Shown here piece by piece: positions 1-9,303 of a DNA stretch of 64,000 nucleotides. A program made the translations under genes and the position numbers. A model generated the notes under the pieces. That model saw only the letters and a list, made by a program, of their open reading frames with translations. It did no database searches and was not told where the DNA came from. The stretch covers positions 1 through 64,000 of the forward strand of contig DATMFV010000085.1 of assembly GCA_035555975.1 (NCBI GenBank), written 5' to 3'. Positions within the stretch are counted from its first letter, which is position 1; each line of letters opens with the position of its first letter. The DNA comes from DATMFV01 sp035555975. GTDB lineage: Bacteria; Verrucomicrobiota; Verrucomicrobiia; Chthoniobacterales; Chthoniobacteraceae.

Positions 1-13
1 GTCCCTTTTTCTG

Positions 14-110
14 CGACCCCCTTCGGGGTCGATGATGGGGGAATCCAATAGCCCGGGGGTGTCGCTTCGCTCGACCCCCGGCTTCCCCGCTGTAAGCCCT
101 CCGGGCTATT
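14..110. other. nested stem-loops downstream of the large hydrolase-like gene
   Basis: Three inverted repeats lie in the first 110 bases. CGACCCC (14-20) pairs with GGGGTCG (25-31) around a CTTC loop. CCGGGGGT (53-60) pairs with ACCCCCGG (74-81). AATAGCCCGG (47-56) pairs with CCGGGCTATT (101-110) and encloses the second hairpin. They lie just beyond the stop of the minus-strand gene ending at 145, so they may help end its transcript or stabilise its 3' end. There is no classical U-tract, so the terminator role is only inferred. Confidence 0.5.
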
Positions 111-144
111 CCCTTGCTGATACCACTTTTAATCACACCCGGGA

Positions 145-3100
145 TTACTTCCCCCAGATGTCGACCTCGATCATCGTCAGATCGGTCCCGGGTGCGGCGT
201 CGAATTGAATCCGGAGGTGGGAGACGGGCGCCCGGGCGCTCAGGGCGAGCGCCTGCAACCTCGACGCCGTTTTTTTCGTTTCCGGAACCATTTCCCACCG
301 CGCGGCCTCCCTCCATTGTACGCCGTCAGCGGAGAGTTCGCACCGGCCGGAGGGAAGCGTCCCTGCAAAGAACATCCGCAGATGAGCGGGAGCGACCGGG
401 CGTGCGAAGCGGTAGGTGATGGCGGAGGGTTGTGCGGTGTTCCACGGCACAACGTAACGGTCCGGGTCGGCGTCGTTCGCGGCCTGTGCTCCCCGAAGCC
501 TGTCGTGGAGGCGACCCTTGGCAAAGGCAATCTCCGTATCGACCGGTTCGCTGCCTTTGACCCCGGGAATCGTCAGCGTATAGCCGCCGTCCACGGCTGC
601 ATTGGCTGTTGGCACCGGCCGGTTTGCCTGCCATTGAAAAAAGTTGCCGGTGAGGCACTCTCCCTTCGGGCGGGGCAGGGGAACGGGCTGCGGCTGCGGA
701 AAGCGGAAGTTCCACGCGACATTTTTCGCGCCGGCCCCTCCGCGCTGCTGGAGCGCGTCAAAGAAGCTGATCCATTGCGGGCTGGTGATGACCGAAGCCG
801 CCAAAGGGTTCTGCCCGAAGAAGATGACTTCGCCCTTCCCGCGCGGCACGGCAATGACGGCGGGCGCACGGCCTTCGCCGTAGGAGGCCAGCACTTCACC
901 TTCCTGCTCCAGTTCAAAGCTTTCTCCCATGGCCGGAAGCTCCGCCGACTCCCTGGAGAGACGCGACGCCATCGGGAGGACGCCGATGTTTTCAGGTGAA
1001 GCCAGCGGTGCCAGCAGGTCGCCGCCGTCGCGCCGGGTGCCGTCGCTGCGGAAGGTGAAGGCCTTGGGATCGCAGACGACCAGGGTGCCCCCTTTTTTTA
1101 CCCAGGCGAGCAACTCTGCGTACTCGCCGTCGTCGACAATCGGCGCATACGGGATGTAGATGACCCGCAGATCCGCCAGTCTTTCCGGCGTTTTCCGGAC
1201 CTGGTTTTCGTCGAAGAAGCGGAACGCACCGTGCAGCCGCGGCCCGAGCACGGTGTAGAGCCATTCGGGTTCATTGGTGAGCCGGAGATCGAAGGTGATC
1301 CCTTGCCCCTGGTAGCTGGTGTTGCTGTAAAAAATGCCTGTATCCGGCGGCGTCTGGCGAACGCGCAACGGAAGCCGCTCGGCAACCGATCGCGTCACCG
1401 CCCACCGCTCCGGAGCGCCGATGCGCTCCACGAGGGAGGAACCCTTTCCCGCCCGGCTGTTGACCACATCCTGCATGTAGAGATGCATCCCTGTCGCACC
1501 ATTGCGGAAGACCTGGCTGAGCAGTTCATTGGTTTCCGCCGGTGTAAAATTGGCCGCATAATGCTCCACATGAGGCACGGGCCAGACTTCCTTGATCCCG
1601 GTAAGGTCGCCAATCAAGCGCGTAAGATAGCCGACGTTCTCGCGGTTTTTATCCCGCACGGGATAGAGCTGCCCGGTGACGATATCAAAAAGCCCTTCCC
1701 AGCGACTCAGTTCATACGGCAGGGTACGGCTGGTGTTGTCCCAGGAGATCAGCTTGAGGCGGGGCGCTTCGGCGTCGAAGATCGCTTTGACCTCGCGTTG
1801 AAGTTCCAGCATCTGCTCCACCGCCCAGCGTTGGGTGGCGATCCAGCGGAACGGGTTTTTGTCGCTCTCTGAAGTCGGAAGGCCGAAGGTGCCGTGTCCA
1901 AACCGGGCTTTGATCTCGCGATCGGCCGCTTGAAGCACCGGGTATTCATCCTTCGCGGCAAGAAACTTGAGGAGACCCCTGTACATGTATTCCCAGGTTT
2001 CGTCCCCGGCAAAAACGAACTGGATCCGGGGATTCTTGCGGGCCAGTTCGACGATCAGGCGCGCCTGGGCGAGGTAATGCTCCTTCGCCAGCGGATCAAG
2101 AAACCATGCCCGGCCCTTGTGCGCACCCTCCGGCGCACCGCGCTCAATGACATCCGCCCTCGCTTCCGGGAGAAAGATGGCAAGAGGAACGCCGTACCGC
2201 CGGGACAGCTCCATCCGCTCGGGGCTGGCGATACAGTTCAGGGGGGTAAAGAGAGGGATCGCTTTCTCCTTGCGATAATGCTCCCAGGGGGTCAGAGAGT
2301 CCGCCTCCATGCCGGTCCTCCACGCCAGAGCGGCGAGCGTTGGTGTTTTGGAAGCGAACTCGTGAATCCACACCAGACTACCGCTGGCCGCGAGACCTTC
2401 GGGAAAGGGTTCCACCAGAGACTCGAACTGCGGCGCACGGGTCTGCGCGACACGCTCCATGGCAAGATTTTGCGGGACATGGCTTGAGCGATAGAGAGGC
2501 TTGCCGGATACCGCGATCTCGCAACTCCGCATGGCCTCCATTTGGCCGGCACCGAAGGTAACGGTCAGCGGCTCTCCTGCCCGAAGCCCGGAAAGCGGTC
2601 GTTGATCCGTGCCGACCCGCAACTCCGCGTCGGAGGGCTCGTTATGGGAAAGCACCTGAAACGCCCATGTCCCGTCCGTCCCTTTTCCATTGAGCCGATA
2701 GAAAGGCCCCCGCCGGGTGGAGAGCAGGGAGAGACAGCCATGGACGATCGGCCCCTCCACCAGAACCTCCACCTCCTGTTTTTCAGCAGCAAGTGCCGCC
2801 GTCTGCGGGGTGGCGTTGTCCACGTGCCGGTAGCGCCGTACATTGACCTTGAAGACTTCGCCGCGCTGGAAGGTATGGCCCAAAGAAGCCATCGGCAGCG
2901 CCATTTCCACCGTCCAGCGGCCTGACTCGACGCGTGTGCGGATTGATACGTCCGACTCCCAAGTCGGCAGGGCCTGCGCATCGGCCACCATTGCGTCATA
3001 AACCGTACCCGCCGAGTTGGCGATCAGCCGGAAGGAGGAGCGACCGGTGTTTCCCGCATCGAGCACCACTTCCACGCTGTCATCCTTCCAGACCGGCGCG

Positions 3101-3438
3101 TCTACCTCATCGGGGATGGTGACGGTTTTAAGGTTTTCAATGGAAGGCTCCTCGCAACGGATGAGCAGGTATACTGTATTTGGGCCAAGGGCGATCCGGG
3201 CACGGGTTTCCGGCATCTCCTTCTCTTTGTCGGCAGGTTGCAGGATGCCGAGATCGAGAGCGTCCTTCCACTCTTCCTCACCGGCCACCCCGTCGATCTG
3301 CGGCACCGGCTCCAGCCGTGGGACGAGCGGGGGGAGAGCTTCTGCGCCGTGGGAAGCGAAAGCCGCACCCACCACCAGCAGGGCGATCCATCCTTTGAGG
3401 AAAGAAAGGCGAACGGAGGAGTGATCAATGTTTTCCAT
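145..3438 (-). CDS. large secreted protein, CBM9-like domain plus putative glycoside hydrolase
   Basis: This 1097-residue protein begins with a signal peptide (hydrophobic segment about residues 15-32). Residues about 40-240 resemble the CBM9-like / DOMON-like beta-sandwich (PQIDGVAGEEEW opening) often attached to secreted carbohydrate enzymes. The middle, about 340-640, looks like a TIM-barrel hydrolase and contains FVFAGDETWEY and LISWDN. At about 780-880 there is a segment like the beta-galactosidase trimerisation / GATase fold (ELLAWVKKGGTLVVCDP). The C-terminus looks like another beta-sandwich. I cannot assign a GH family or name catalytic residues. The start overlaps the upstream PEP-CTERM-like gene by 14 bp, so the two are probably co-translated. 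It is the last gene of the minus arm of the polysaccharide island. Confidence is high for a secreted carbohydrate-active protein and low for a specific activity. Confidence 0.7.
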   Translation of the reverse strand: MENIDHSSVRLSFLKGWIALLVVGAAFASHGAEALPPLVPRLEPVPQIDGVAGEEEWKDALDLGILQPADKEKEMPETRARIALGPNTVYLLIRCEEPSIENLKTVTIPDEVDAPVWKDDSVEVVLDAGNTGRSSFRLIANSAGTVYDAMVADAQALPTWESDVSIRTRVESGRWTVEMALPMASLGHTFQRGEVFKVNVRRYRHVDNATPQTAALAAEKQEVEVLVEGPIVHGCLSLLSTRRGPFYRLNGKGTDGTWAFQVLSHNEPSDAELRVGTDQRPLSGLRAGEPLTVTFGAGQMEAMRSCEIAVSGKPLYRSSHVPQNLAMERVAQTRAPQFESLVEPFPEGLAASGSLVWIHEFASKTPTLAALAWRTGMEADSLTPWEHYRKEKAIPLFTPLNCIASPERMELSRRYGVPLAIFLPEARADVIERGAPEGAHKGRAWFLDPLAKEHYLAQARLIVELARKNPRIQFVFAGDETWEYMYRGLLKFLAAKDEYPVLQAADREIKARFGHGTFGLPTSESDKNPFRWIATQRWAVEQMLELQREVKAIFDAEAPRLKLISWDNTSRTLPYELSRWEGLFDIVTGQLYPVRDKNRENVGYLTRLIGDLTGIKEVWPVPHVEHYAANFTPAETNELLSQVFRNGATGMHLYMQDVVNSRAGKGSSLVERIGAPERWAVTRSVAERLPLRVRQTPPDTGIFYSNTSYQGQGITFDLRLTNEPEWLYTVLGPRLHGAFRFFDENQVRKTPERLADLRVIYIPYAPIVDDGEYAELLAWVKKGGTLVVCDPKAFTFRSDGTRRDGGDLLAPLASPENIGVLPMASRLSRESAELPAMGESFELEQEGEVLASYGEGRAPAVIAVPRGKGEVIFFGQNPLAASVITSPQWISFFDALQQRGGAGAKNVAWNFRFPQPQPVPLPRPKGECLTGNFFQWQANRPVPTANAAVDGGYTLTIPGVKGSEPVDTEIAFAKGRLHDRLRGAQAANDADPDRYVVPWNTAQPSAITYRFARPVAPAHLRMFFAGTLPSGRCELSADGVQWREAARWEMVPETKKTASRLQALALSARAPVSHLRIQFDAAPGTDLTMIEVDIWGK

Positions 3439-4210
3439 GGAATTTTTTTCTCACAAGGGAGCCGCCGCGGAGTGAAAGCAAGGTCAGAAACGCGGCACCG
3501 AGAAGATGCCCTGCACCCGCTTCGGGAATCGTTGTATAGTTGATGGTAAGGTAGGGTTGAAGCGCGGTGCTCTCGCTCTCGCGGGAATGGAACACGGCGC
3601 GATTGGTTCCGCTTGGGTTGACCAGCAGGAGATCGACGAAACCATACCCGGCCCACAGCGCCAGAACATCCGCATCGTCAATGACCAGCTCCAGATATCC
3701 CGCCTCTTCGCTACCGGTGAGCGACCAGGTTCCCAGCAGCACCGGCGATCCACCGGTTGCGCCCGTGACACCGCTGGCCCAGGGGGTTCCGTTATCCGAA
3801 GTGTTCGTCGCCGACGGGCCATGAAGCTGATTGCTCCAGGTCGAAGCGCCGGGGCGGTAGTTGCCGGGATAGGCCGCGCCGTCGCCTTCCACCCAGGCCC
3901 GGTTGGCCTCTGCCAGGGCATAGACCTGAACTTCCATCGCCGTGGTCGTCTGGGTAAAGTTCTTGAGGCCGAGCCCAAGAGTGGCCTCTTCAAGCGTCAG
4001 TCCGTCGTAGGAAGGCAAGTCGAAACGTATGAGCGTGGTTTGAGCATTGCGCAGGACCCATAGCTCCTGGGATGCACCTACATTCTGATTCCCGCCGTTG
4101 GCGGAGATCAACGAGGTATCAGCGCTGGCTTGCAGCGTCAGAGTGGCCGCTTGCGAAGAAGCGGCGGCGAGCAGGCCAACTGACAGGAGAAGATGGAGGT
4201 GGAGTTTCAT
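3425..4210 (-). CDS. DNRLRE-type secreted protein with degenerate PEP-CTERM-like tail
   Basis: This 261-residue protein has a signal peptide (cleavage near SSQA-ATL), a beta-sandwich body typical of DNRLRE domains (repeated T-x-L-x-F-D-L segments, residues about 22-225), and a tail made of IPEAG, a hydrophobic stretch of about 17 residues and a basic end (VRKKFHGKH). That is the layout of a PEP-CTERM sorting signal, but the third position of the P-E-P motif is Ala. Whether an exosortase would recognise it is unknown; none is encoded in the window. The gene lies between a pseudopilin gene and the large hydrolase-like gene, whose start it overlaps. A role in surface display of polysaccharide-handling proteins is inferred. 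Confidence 0.7.
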   Translation of the reverse strand: MKLHLHLLLSVGLLAAASSQAATLTLQASADTSLISANGGNQNVGASQELWVLRNAQTTLIRFDLPSYDGLTLEEATLGLGLKNFTQTTTAMEVQVYALAEANRAWVEGDGAAYPGNYRPGASTWSNQLHGPSATNTSDNGTPWASGVTGATGGSPVLLGTWSLTGSEEAGYLELVIDDADVLALWAGYGFVDLLLVNPSGTNRAVFHSRESESTALQPYLTINYTTIPEAGAGHLLGAAFLTLLSLRGGSLVRKKFHGKH

Positions 4211-4332
4211 AACGGGACGGTTTCGGGGTTTTGGAGGGAGGTTGGCATGGAGGGAGCCTTAATGAAGGGACCCGACGGCTTTTCCGTCGCTTCATTCCAG
4301 CAGAATATCTGAAGATGGAAAGGGGGCGGACG

Positions 4333-5121
4333 TTAGCGATCAGGACCTCCCCAGAAGACATTGGAGCCTTCCGGAACGGTGTTTGCTGAAAGCGAACTCA
4401 CATGACCATCGAAATAGACGACGTTGATCTTGCCGCCATGCCGGAAAGCGTCGGCATCCTCGCGAAGCTGTTCCGGTCCGGAAGTAAAAATCCGGTAATG
4501 GTCAAACAGCATCGCTGTGGCAGACGGTTCCTCCACCTTGGTCAATGGAAAGCCGGACAGGTAGTCATGGCGGATGTTGCCGGGGTAGGTATAGAACCCC
4601 CATAGCAGGCCGTTGAGCCCGCAGAGGCCATAGGAACCGTTGAGGCTGCCATCCGTTCCCGAATAGGGACCGGTCGGGCGGGTGTCCGCCGGACAGCGGT
4701 AGACCCCTGCCGGCTCGGGGGTATTGTCGGTGGCAGCGCCTCCGGGACGGTAGGGAACGTTGAAATAAGGGCGCAGCCATGCAAGCCAGTAGATATGCTC
4801 GTAACCCGACGTGAACCTGGGGTTGGCCCTCCGGGTCATGTAGGGAGGCACCCTGCCTGCGTGTTCCCCGGCATATTGCATCATGGCGGTATGAATCTGG
4901 CGAAGCTGGCCGGCACAACGGGCCGTTTTGGAGATGTCCTTCACGCGATGGTAGGCGGGAAAGAGCAATACTGCCATCCCGAGAATCAGCGCTATCGTGA
5001 TGATCAGTTGCAACAGGGAGAAGCCGGAAGCCCGTTTTGCGAGAGAAAGCTCGCGACCGGAGAGGAGGGCTTTGCGCCGCAGGCTCAAAAGTTGCAAGGT
5101 TTTCTTGAGGGGCGTTTTCAT
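4333..5121 (-). CDS. pseudopilin-like protein with H-X9-DG C-terminal motif
   Basis: This 262-residue protein has a prepilin-type N-terminus: a basic leader, then G33-FSLLQ and a hydrophobic helix of about 20 residues. The tail carries H228-X9-D238-G239, the H-X9-DG signature of a pseudopilin-like family abundant in Planctomycetes, Verrucomicrobia and Lentisphaerae. Unusually, position +5 after the cleavage Gly is Gln38 where almost all type IV prepilins have Glu. A second protein of the same kind (10902-11726) lies on the other arm with the usual Glu. The function of these short pseudopilins is not established; they sit beside secreted carbohydrate proteins and may belong to a type II-like secretion or surface assembly. 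Confidence 0.8.
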   Translation of the reverse strand: MKTPLKKTLQLLSLRRKALLSGRELSLAKRASGFSLLQLIITIALILGMAVLLFPAYHRVKDISKTARCAGQLRQIHTAMMQYAGEHAGRVPPYMTRRANPRFTSGYEHIYWLAWLRPYFNVPYRPGGAATDNTPEPAGVYRCPADTRPTGPYSGTDGSLNGSYGLCGLNGLLWGFYTYPGNIRHDYLSGFPLTKVEEPSATAMLFDHYRIFTSGPEQLREDADAFRHGGKINVVYFDGHVSSLSANTVPEGSNVFWGGPDR

Positions 5122-5220
5122 GTTGATGACGCCGGGGATCGTAGCCGCCCCCAGTGCGGCAGGGCAATGGAAACCGATTGGTAAACAAACCTTACCGATA
5201 GACAGGCGTAGCTCCGCTCC

Positions 5221-6330
5221 TCATGAACAGGAAGGCTCCGCCACGGTGGCCCCTTCGTGAAACTCCGGGATGACAAGGATCGACCGCTGGGTGCTGCCCC
5301 CGGTTTCCACCATCTCCAGGAGGCATTGCAGGATGCGTTGGCTATAGTTGCCCGAGTTGACGATGTAACGGCTGACATCCGGCACCAGGTACTCGAGAAA
5401 ATCTTCGTGATCGCGGCAGATGAGGGAAAGATCGCGCGGGAGATGCCATCGCTCCTGTTGCAAGGCGCTCAGGACGGTCAGAAAGGCTCTCGGACGGTTG
5501 ACGAGTAGAGCCGTTGGTCGCCGGCGTTTGGCAAGGAGGCGCCCGATCAGGAGCGGGATGTCGCTCCCGTCAGGGGCGTGGTGTACCAGCGATACCTGGT
5601 TTTCCGGACACCCGGCGGAGAGAAGCCCGGCGACGAAACTCTCCTCGCTCATCCTGTCTCCGGGCATTTCACTGGCGGGAGTGAGCATGGCGACCGTCCG
5701 ATGTCCCTTGCGCCATAGATGCCCCGCGGCATGACGGCAGGCCGCCGTGTAGTCGATGTCAAAGCAGGGAAGCTGCAATTGCGGCGCGCTCGAACCGGCC
5801 ACCACCGCCGGGATTCGCTTCTGCGAGAACCATTGCTGGATATAGGGGTTGGAGCCGATCAGGAGCCAGCACGCCGCCGGGTTGCGGGCGATGAATTCGC
5901 TTAGATGCGCTTCGGTTCTGCTTTTGGGCAGCGGTCGTTCAAAGTGGAGGTCCATCTCATACCCGCGATTGTGCAGCCAATGCTGGATCTTCAAAAGGAT
6001 CAGGGTCAACGAAGGATTCAGGGAAGCACTCTGACCCCGGAAGAGCACCCCCACGGTGCGGGCCTTGACCCGCTTTTCGGGAGAGGAGACACGCAGGGCG
6101 ATCTCATGCCCCTTTCTCCCACCCCGGCGGATGATCCCCTGTTGCTCCAGATGGGAAAGCGCCGCGCGGAGCGTCGGTCGGCTCACCTGAAGCGAGGAGG
6201 CCAGCTCCCTTTCAGGCGGGAGGTGCGTTTGCCATGTCCCGGCATTGATTTCCTTCGCCACAATCTGCGAGACCTGCGCGGCCAGCGAGACCTTCTTGGG
6301 TAGCTTCATTACGTTGCAACGGTGGATCAT
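5221..6330 (-). CDS. GntR-type DNA-binding domain with LacI-type sugar-binding domain
   Basis: This is a 369-residue regulator. Residues about 14-75 form a GntR winged helix (PPERELASSLQVSRPTLR). Residues about 85-360 resemble a periplasmic-binding-protein effector domain of the LacI/GalR kind, as in AraR. I chose ATG 6330 because GGAGG stands five bases before it. A TTG at 6354 would add eight residues and overlap the upstream gene. The gene follows the 2-hydroxyacid dehydrogenase by 20 bp in the same direction. It is the only sugar-type regulator in the island, so it is the best candidate to bind the CACGTG repeats at 9232-9267. Its ligand cannot be read from the sequence. Confidence 0.85.
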   Translation of the reverse strand: MIHRCNVMKLPKKVSLAAQVSQIVAKEINAGTWQTHLPPERELASSLQVSRPTLRAALSHLEQQGIIRRGGRKGHEIALRVSSPEKRVKARTVGVLFRGQSASLNPSLTLILLKIQHWLHNRGYEMDLHFERPLPKSRTEAHLSEFIARNPAACWLLIGSNPYIQQWFSQKRIPAVVAGSSAPQLQLPCFDIDYTAACRHAAGHLWRKGHRTVAMLTPASEMPGDRMSEESFVAGLLSAGCPENQVSLVHHAPDGSDIPLLIGRLLAKRRRPTALLVNRPRAFLTVLSALQQERWHLPRDLSLICRDHEDFLEYLVPDVSRYIVNSGNYSQRILQCLLEMVETGGSTQRSILVIPEFHEGATVAEPSCS

Positions 6331-6350
6331 GGCATCCTCCAGAGCAAAGC

Positions 6351-7349
6351 TCAAAGTGTGGTCCCGTCCAGAAATAGTTCGCCCGCTTCGAACCGGAGCA
6401 GGTTGTCGATGGTGACCCGGGCGATCTCACCCAGCGCCTCGTGGGTCAGGAAGGCCTGGTGTGCGGTCACCAGCACATTCGGGAAGGCGAGCAGGCGCGC
6501 GAGTTCGTCGTCGAGCAACACCTGGCCGGAAAGATCCTCGAAGAAGACCCCTTCCTCTTCCTCGTAAACGTCGAGCGCCACGCCGCCCACCCGGCGCGAT
6601 TTGAGTGCGGCGATCAGCGCCTGCGTCTGGATCAGCTTGCCCCGGCTGGTGTTGACGATGAAGACGCCCGGTTTGACCCGGGCCAGCGTCTCGTGATTGA
6701 GCAGGTGGAGCGTTGCGGAGGTGAGCGGCGCGTGCAGGGAGATAATGTCGCTGGTCGCCAGAAGGGCGTCGAGTTCGACATACCGCACCTGATGGGCGGA
6801 AGCCCACGCGCGGGCGGGGTAGGGATCGTGCGCGATGACTTCCGCCCCGAAGCCGCGGAAAATCTGCGCGGTCAATCGGCCGATCTTGCCGGTTCCGATG
6901 ATGCCGACGGTCTTTCCAAAAAGGTCGAAGCCGACCAGCCCGCTCAGGGAAAAATTCTGTTCGCGCACCCGGTTGTAGGCGCGGTGGATCTTGCGATTGA
7001 GGGTCAAAAGCAGGCCGACCGTATGCTCCGCCACGGCATGCGGCGAATAGGCCGGCACCCGTACCACGGCGATTCCGTTGGCGCGCGCCGCGTCGAGGTC
7101 GACCTGGTTGTACCCCGCGCACCGGAGCGCCACGAGGCGGACGCCGACGCGCGCCAGCGCCTCCAGACAGAGCCGGTCGACCCGGTCGTTGACAAACACG
7201 CAGACCGCCTCCGCCCCGGCGGCGAGGGCGGCGGTTTCGGTGTCGAGCCGGAATTCATGAAACGTCCAGGCGACCTTCTCCGCGCCCGGAGCCTGTGAAA
7301 AGTAGTCGCGGTCGTACGGTCTGGTGCTGTAAACGGCGGCCTGGATCAT
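6351..7349 (-). CDS. D-isomer-specific 2-hydroxyacid dehydrogenase (D-lactate dehydrogenase-like)
   Basis: This 332-residue enzyme is the size of fermentative LdhA. The NAD-binding motif GIIGTGKIG is present, and the catalytic triad is recognisable as Arg in NTSRGKL, Glu in DVYEEEEG and His in VTAHQAF. The expected reaction is NADH-dependent reduction of pyruvate or a related 2-oxoacid to the D-hydroxyacid. ATG 7349 gives the usual N-terminus (MIQAAVYSTRPYD); an upstream extension to 7406 is open but not family-like. It lies just before the GntR/LacI-type regulator. In a sugar island it may reduce an end product of uronate or deoxysugar breakdown. Family assignment is firm; the substrate is inferred. 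Confidence 0.85.
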   Translation of the reverse strand: MIQAAVYSTRPYDRDYFSQAPGAEKVAWTFHEFRLDTETAALAAGAEAVCVFVNDRVDRLCLEALARVGVRLVALRCAGYNQVDLDAARANGIAVVRVPAYSPHAVAEHTVGLLLTLNRKIHRAYNRVREQNFSLSGLVGFDLFGKTVGIIGTGKIGRLTAQIFRGFGAEVIAHDPYPARAWASAHQVRYVELDALLATSDIISLHAPLTSATLHLLNHETLARVKPGVFIVNTSRGKLIQTQALIAALKSRRVGGVALDVYEEEEGVFFEDLSGQVLLDDELARLLAFPNVLVTAHQAFLTHEALGEIARVTIDNLLRFEAGELFLDGTTL

Positions 7350-7433
7350 GGCGGAAATCAAAACGTTGCCGATGCATTCCGTGACCGTTTCAGCGCCCGG
7401 TGTCAAGACCTCTTGCAGACCTCTTGCGGATCG

Positions 7434-9149
7434 TCAGGACGGGCGCAGGGCGAAAACCTTCAGGTTGCGGAACCACGATGTCATGCCGCCCCAGTTACGC
7501 AGGCCGATTTTGCCCCTGTCAAGGAATGGCCCCTGGTGGCCTTCATCGAAATATTCCAGGACGAACCGGCCATCAACGTAAAAAAGGAAGTGCGAGCCTT
7601 GTTTTGAAGCGGTGAGGGTATGCCAGCACGGTTCACCGGCGGTCGCGGCTTCCACGAGCGAGAGGAGCCGGAACGCCTCGCCGGTTTTGCGGAAGTTGGT
7701 CCGGCTGCGGAGGCGGGCGCGGCGGTTGAACGAAAGGTGGTAACACTGCACGCCGAAGTTGTAGTCGGGCATGTGCCCGGTGGCGGAGGCCATCAGGTCG
7801 ACCGCGTCGCGCTCCACCATGGGGCGGCCCGAGAGTTGCAGGAAGGTGCCACGCTGGAACTGGTCGGTCGGCTCGGGCCGGTACTCCAGCTCGACGAGGT
7901 AGTCTCCCGAAAATTCGCGCTCGCTCCAGAGGTTGACGGTGGTGTTGGGGGCGACCAGCAACCCCTCTTCCGGGCAACTGCGGATCTCGCCAAACCCCAA
8001 GACCGACCAATCGGTCGGAAACGTACGGAACGACTGTTCGTAAAGCAGTCCGGCCCGTTCGGGCAGCGCTGCCGGAATCCGCTCTGCAACGGCCCGGCGG
8101 ATCGTGGCTGCGTCGCGAAGCAGGGCGCGCGCTTCGACGGGGTTGGCGTCGGCATCATACCAGCGGGCTTCGTCGAGCTTCCAGGCGTGCAGGTCGCGGC
8201 GGAAGGTGGCAACCGCGTCGTCAGGTGAAGCCTCCGGGAGCGGTTGGGTCGCCTCCGCGTCAATCTCCGCCGCCACTTCGGGGCGATGGCGCGGCTCCGC
8301 CCCGGATTGTCCGGCGTCGCCGATTGCCACGGGGGTAAGGCGCCACCGGCTCGTGACCTGGTCGCCCTGTTGAAGGAGCTGGTCGGGACCGTAAAGCGCG
8401 GCGTGAATGCCGCGGCCGGTGGGGCTGTGCTGGAGCATCATGGAGCGCAGCGGGGTGTCGATTTCCGCTTCCAGAGCTGATTCGGTCGCCCCCGGCGTAC
8501 GAAACCGGACGATGGGCGAACTCAGGCTCCACGAACGCACGGTGGTGTGGCCGTCCTGATCAAAGATGTTCCCTTCGGCACCATATTCGCTGCGGGTCAG
8601 CCTTTGTTCACCGACTTCGAAATCGACCTGCCAGAGCGGCGGACCCGGCTTGCCGGCCACCGCAAAGGAAGGCTGTCCCATCAGTTGCACCTTGATCTCT
8701 CCCGGGCCGGTCTTTCGGGCTTCGGCGATCAGTTCGAGCCCGCCGGTTCTGGCGGAAGCGATCCAGGTGGTGTTGAATACCAGATCATGCAACGCCCATT
8801 CGCCCCGGATCTCCAGCCGGTCGCCCGTCGCTTCCCACGTCAACGGTTGGCTGACGCCTCCCTGGGCAGTTTGGCCCAGCCAGTTGAGGAGACGCGGGTT
8901 ATATAGGTAGCCATAGTGTGGAAAAACCCGAAGCTGTACGATGGCGGGAATGCCGCGTGCCAGCTTCCATTGCGGCGCGAGCACGGTTGCGGCGTTCTCC
9001 GGAGTCACGGAAAAGGCGAGCGCTGCGGAATCGACCCGAAGAGCGCCGTTCTCTTCCGTCACCGTCCACCCTTCCGTGGAACCTGCGACCGCCGACGTTT
9101 CATGACTTTGGGAAGGCTGTTGGCTATGCGATGGAGAAGGATGGCTCAT
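7434..9149 (-). CDS. YesU-like (DUF1961) domain protein
   Basis: The protein is about 571 residues. The C-terminal 220 residues or so (from LYEQSF) look like the concanavalin-like DUF1961/YesU fold (NVQCYHLSFNRRAR-like strand region, FYVDGRFV, IGLRNWGGMTSWFRNLKV). In Bacillus subtilis yesU lies in a rhamnogalacturonan gene cluster. The N-terminal half is a beta-rich domain (PHYGYLYNPRLLNWLG) that I cannot assign. There is no clear signal peptide. Starts at 9149, 9200 and 9239 are all possible; I chose 9149, where the low-complexity SHPSPSHSQQPSQ leader begins, without a convincing ribosome site. The gene is divergent from the PEP-CTERM gene at 9304 and shares its promoter region. A role in pectin-type polysaccharide breakdown is plausible. 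Confidence 0.65.
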   Translation of the reverse strand: MSHPSPSHSQQPSQSHETSAVAGSTEGWTVTEENGALRVDSAALAFSVTPENAATVLAPQWKLARGIPAIVQLRVFPHYGYLYNPRLLNWLGQTAQGGVSQPLTWEATGDRLEIRGEWALHDLVFNTTWIASARTGGLELIAEARKTGPGEIKVQLMGQPSFAVAGKPGPPLWQVDFEVGEQRLTRSEYGAEGNIFDQDGHTTVRSWSLSSPIVRFRTPGATESALEAEIDTPLRSMMLQHSPTGRGIHAALYGPDQLLQQGDQVTSRWRLTPVAIGDAGQSGAEPRHRPEVAAEIDAEATQPLPEASPDDAVATFRRDLHAWKLDEARWYDADANPVEARALLRDAATIRRAVAERIPAALPERAGLLYEQSFRTFPTDWSVLGFGEIRSCPEEGLLVAPNTTVNLWSEREFSGDYLVELEYRPEPTDQFQRGTFLQLSGRPMVERDAVDLMASATGHMPDYNFGVQCYHLSFNRRARLRSRTNFRKTGEAFRLLSLVEAATAGEPCWHTLTASKQGSHFLFYVDGRFVLEYFDEGHQGPFLDRGKIGLRNWGGMTSWFRNLKVFALRPS

Positions 9150-9231
9150 GTTTGACAAGGTTGAAGATTTGTCGTCGGAGCAACAAGTGTAAAAAATCAT
9201 CTTAAAAGATTGACGCGGAATGAGGTGTGGT

Positions 9232-9267
9232 GATATCACGTGGTCTCATGGATGGTATCACGTGTCC
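9232..9267. promoter_or_regulatory. direct repeat of a CACGTG operator-like site, 22 bp apart
   Basis: GATATCACGTGGT (9232-9244) and GGTATCACGTGTCC (9254-9267) share TATCACGTG, with the CACGTG cores 22 bp (two helical turns) apart. They lie between divergent starts (minus gene at 9149, plus gene at 9304). The spacing suits cooperative binding of a dimeric regulator on one face of the DNA. The GntR/LacI-type protein encoded at 5221-6330 is the nearest candidate. A related site, ACCACGTGA, stands before the GH28 gene at 62429. Binding is inferred. Confidence 0.5.
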
Positions 9268-9303
9268 TTTATCCTCTTTAACCCCCGGAAACTGTAAAAC
9301 CCC

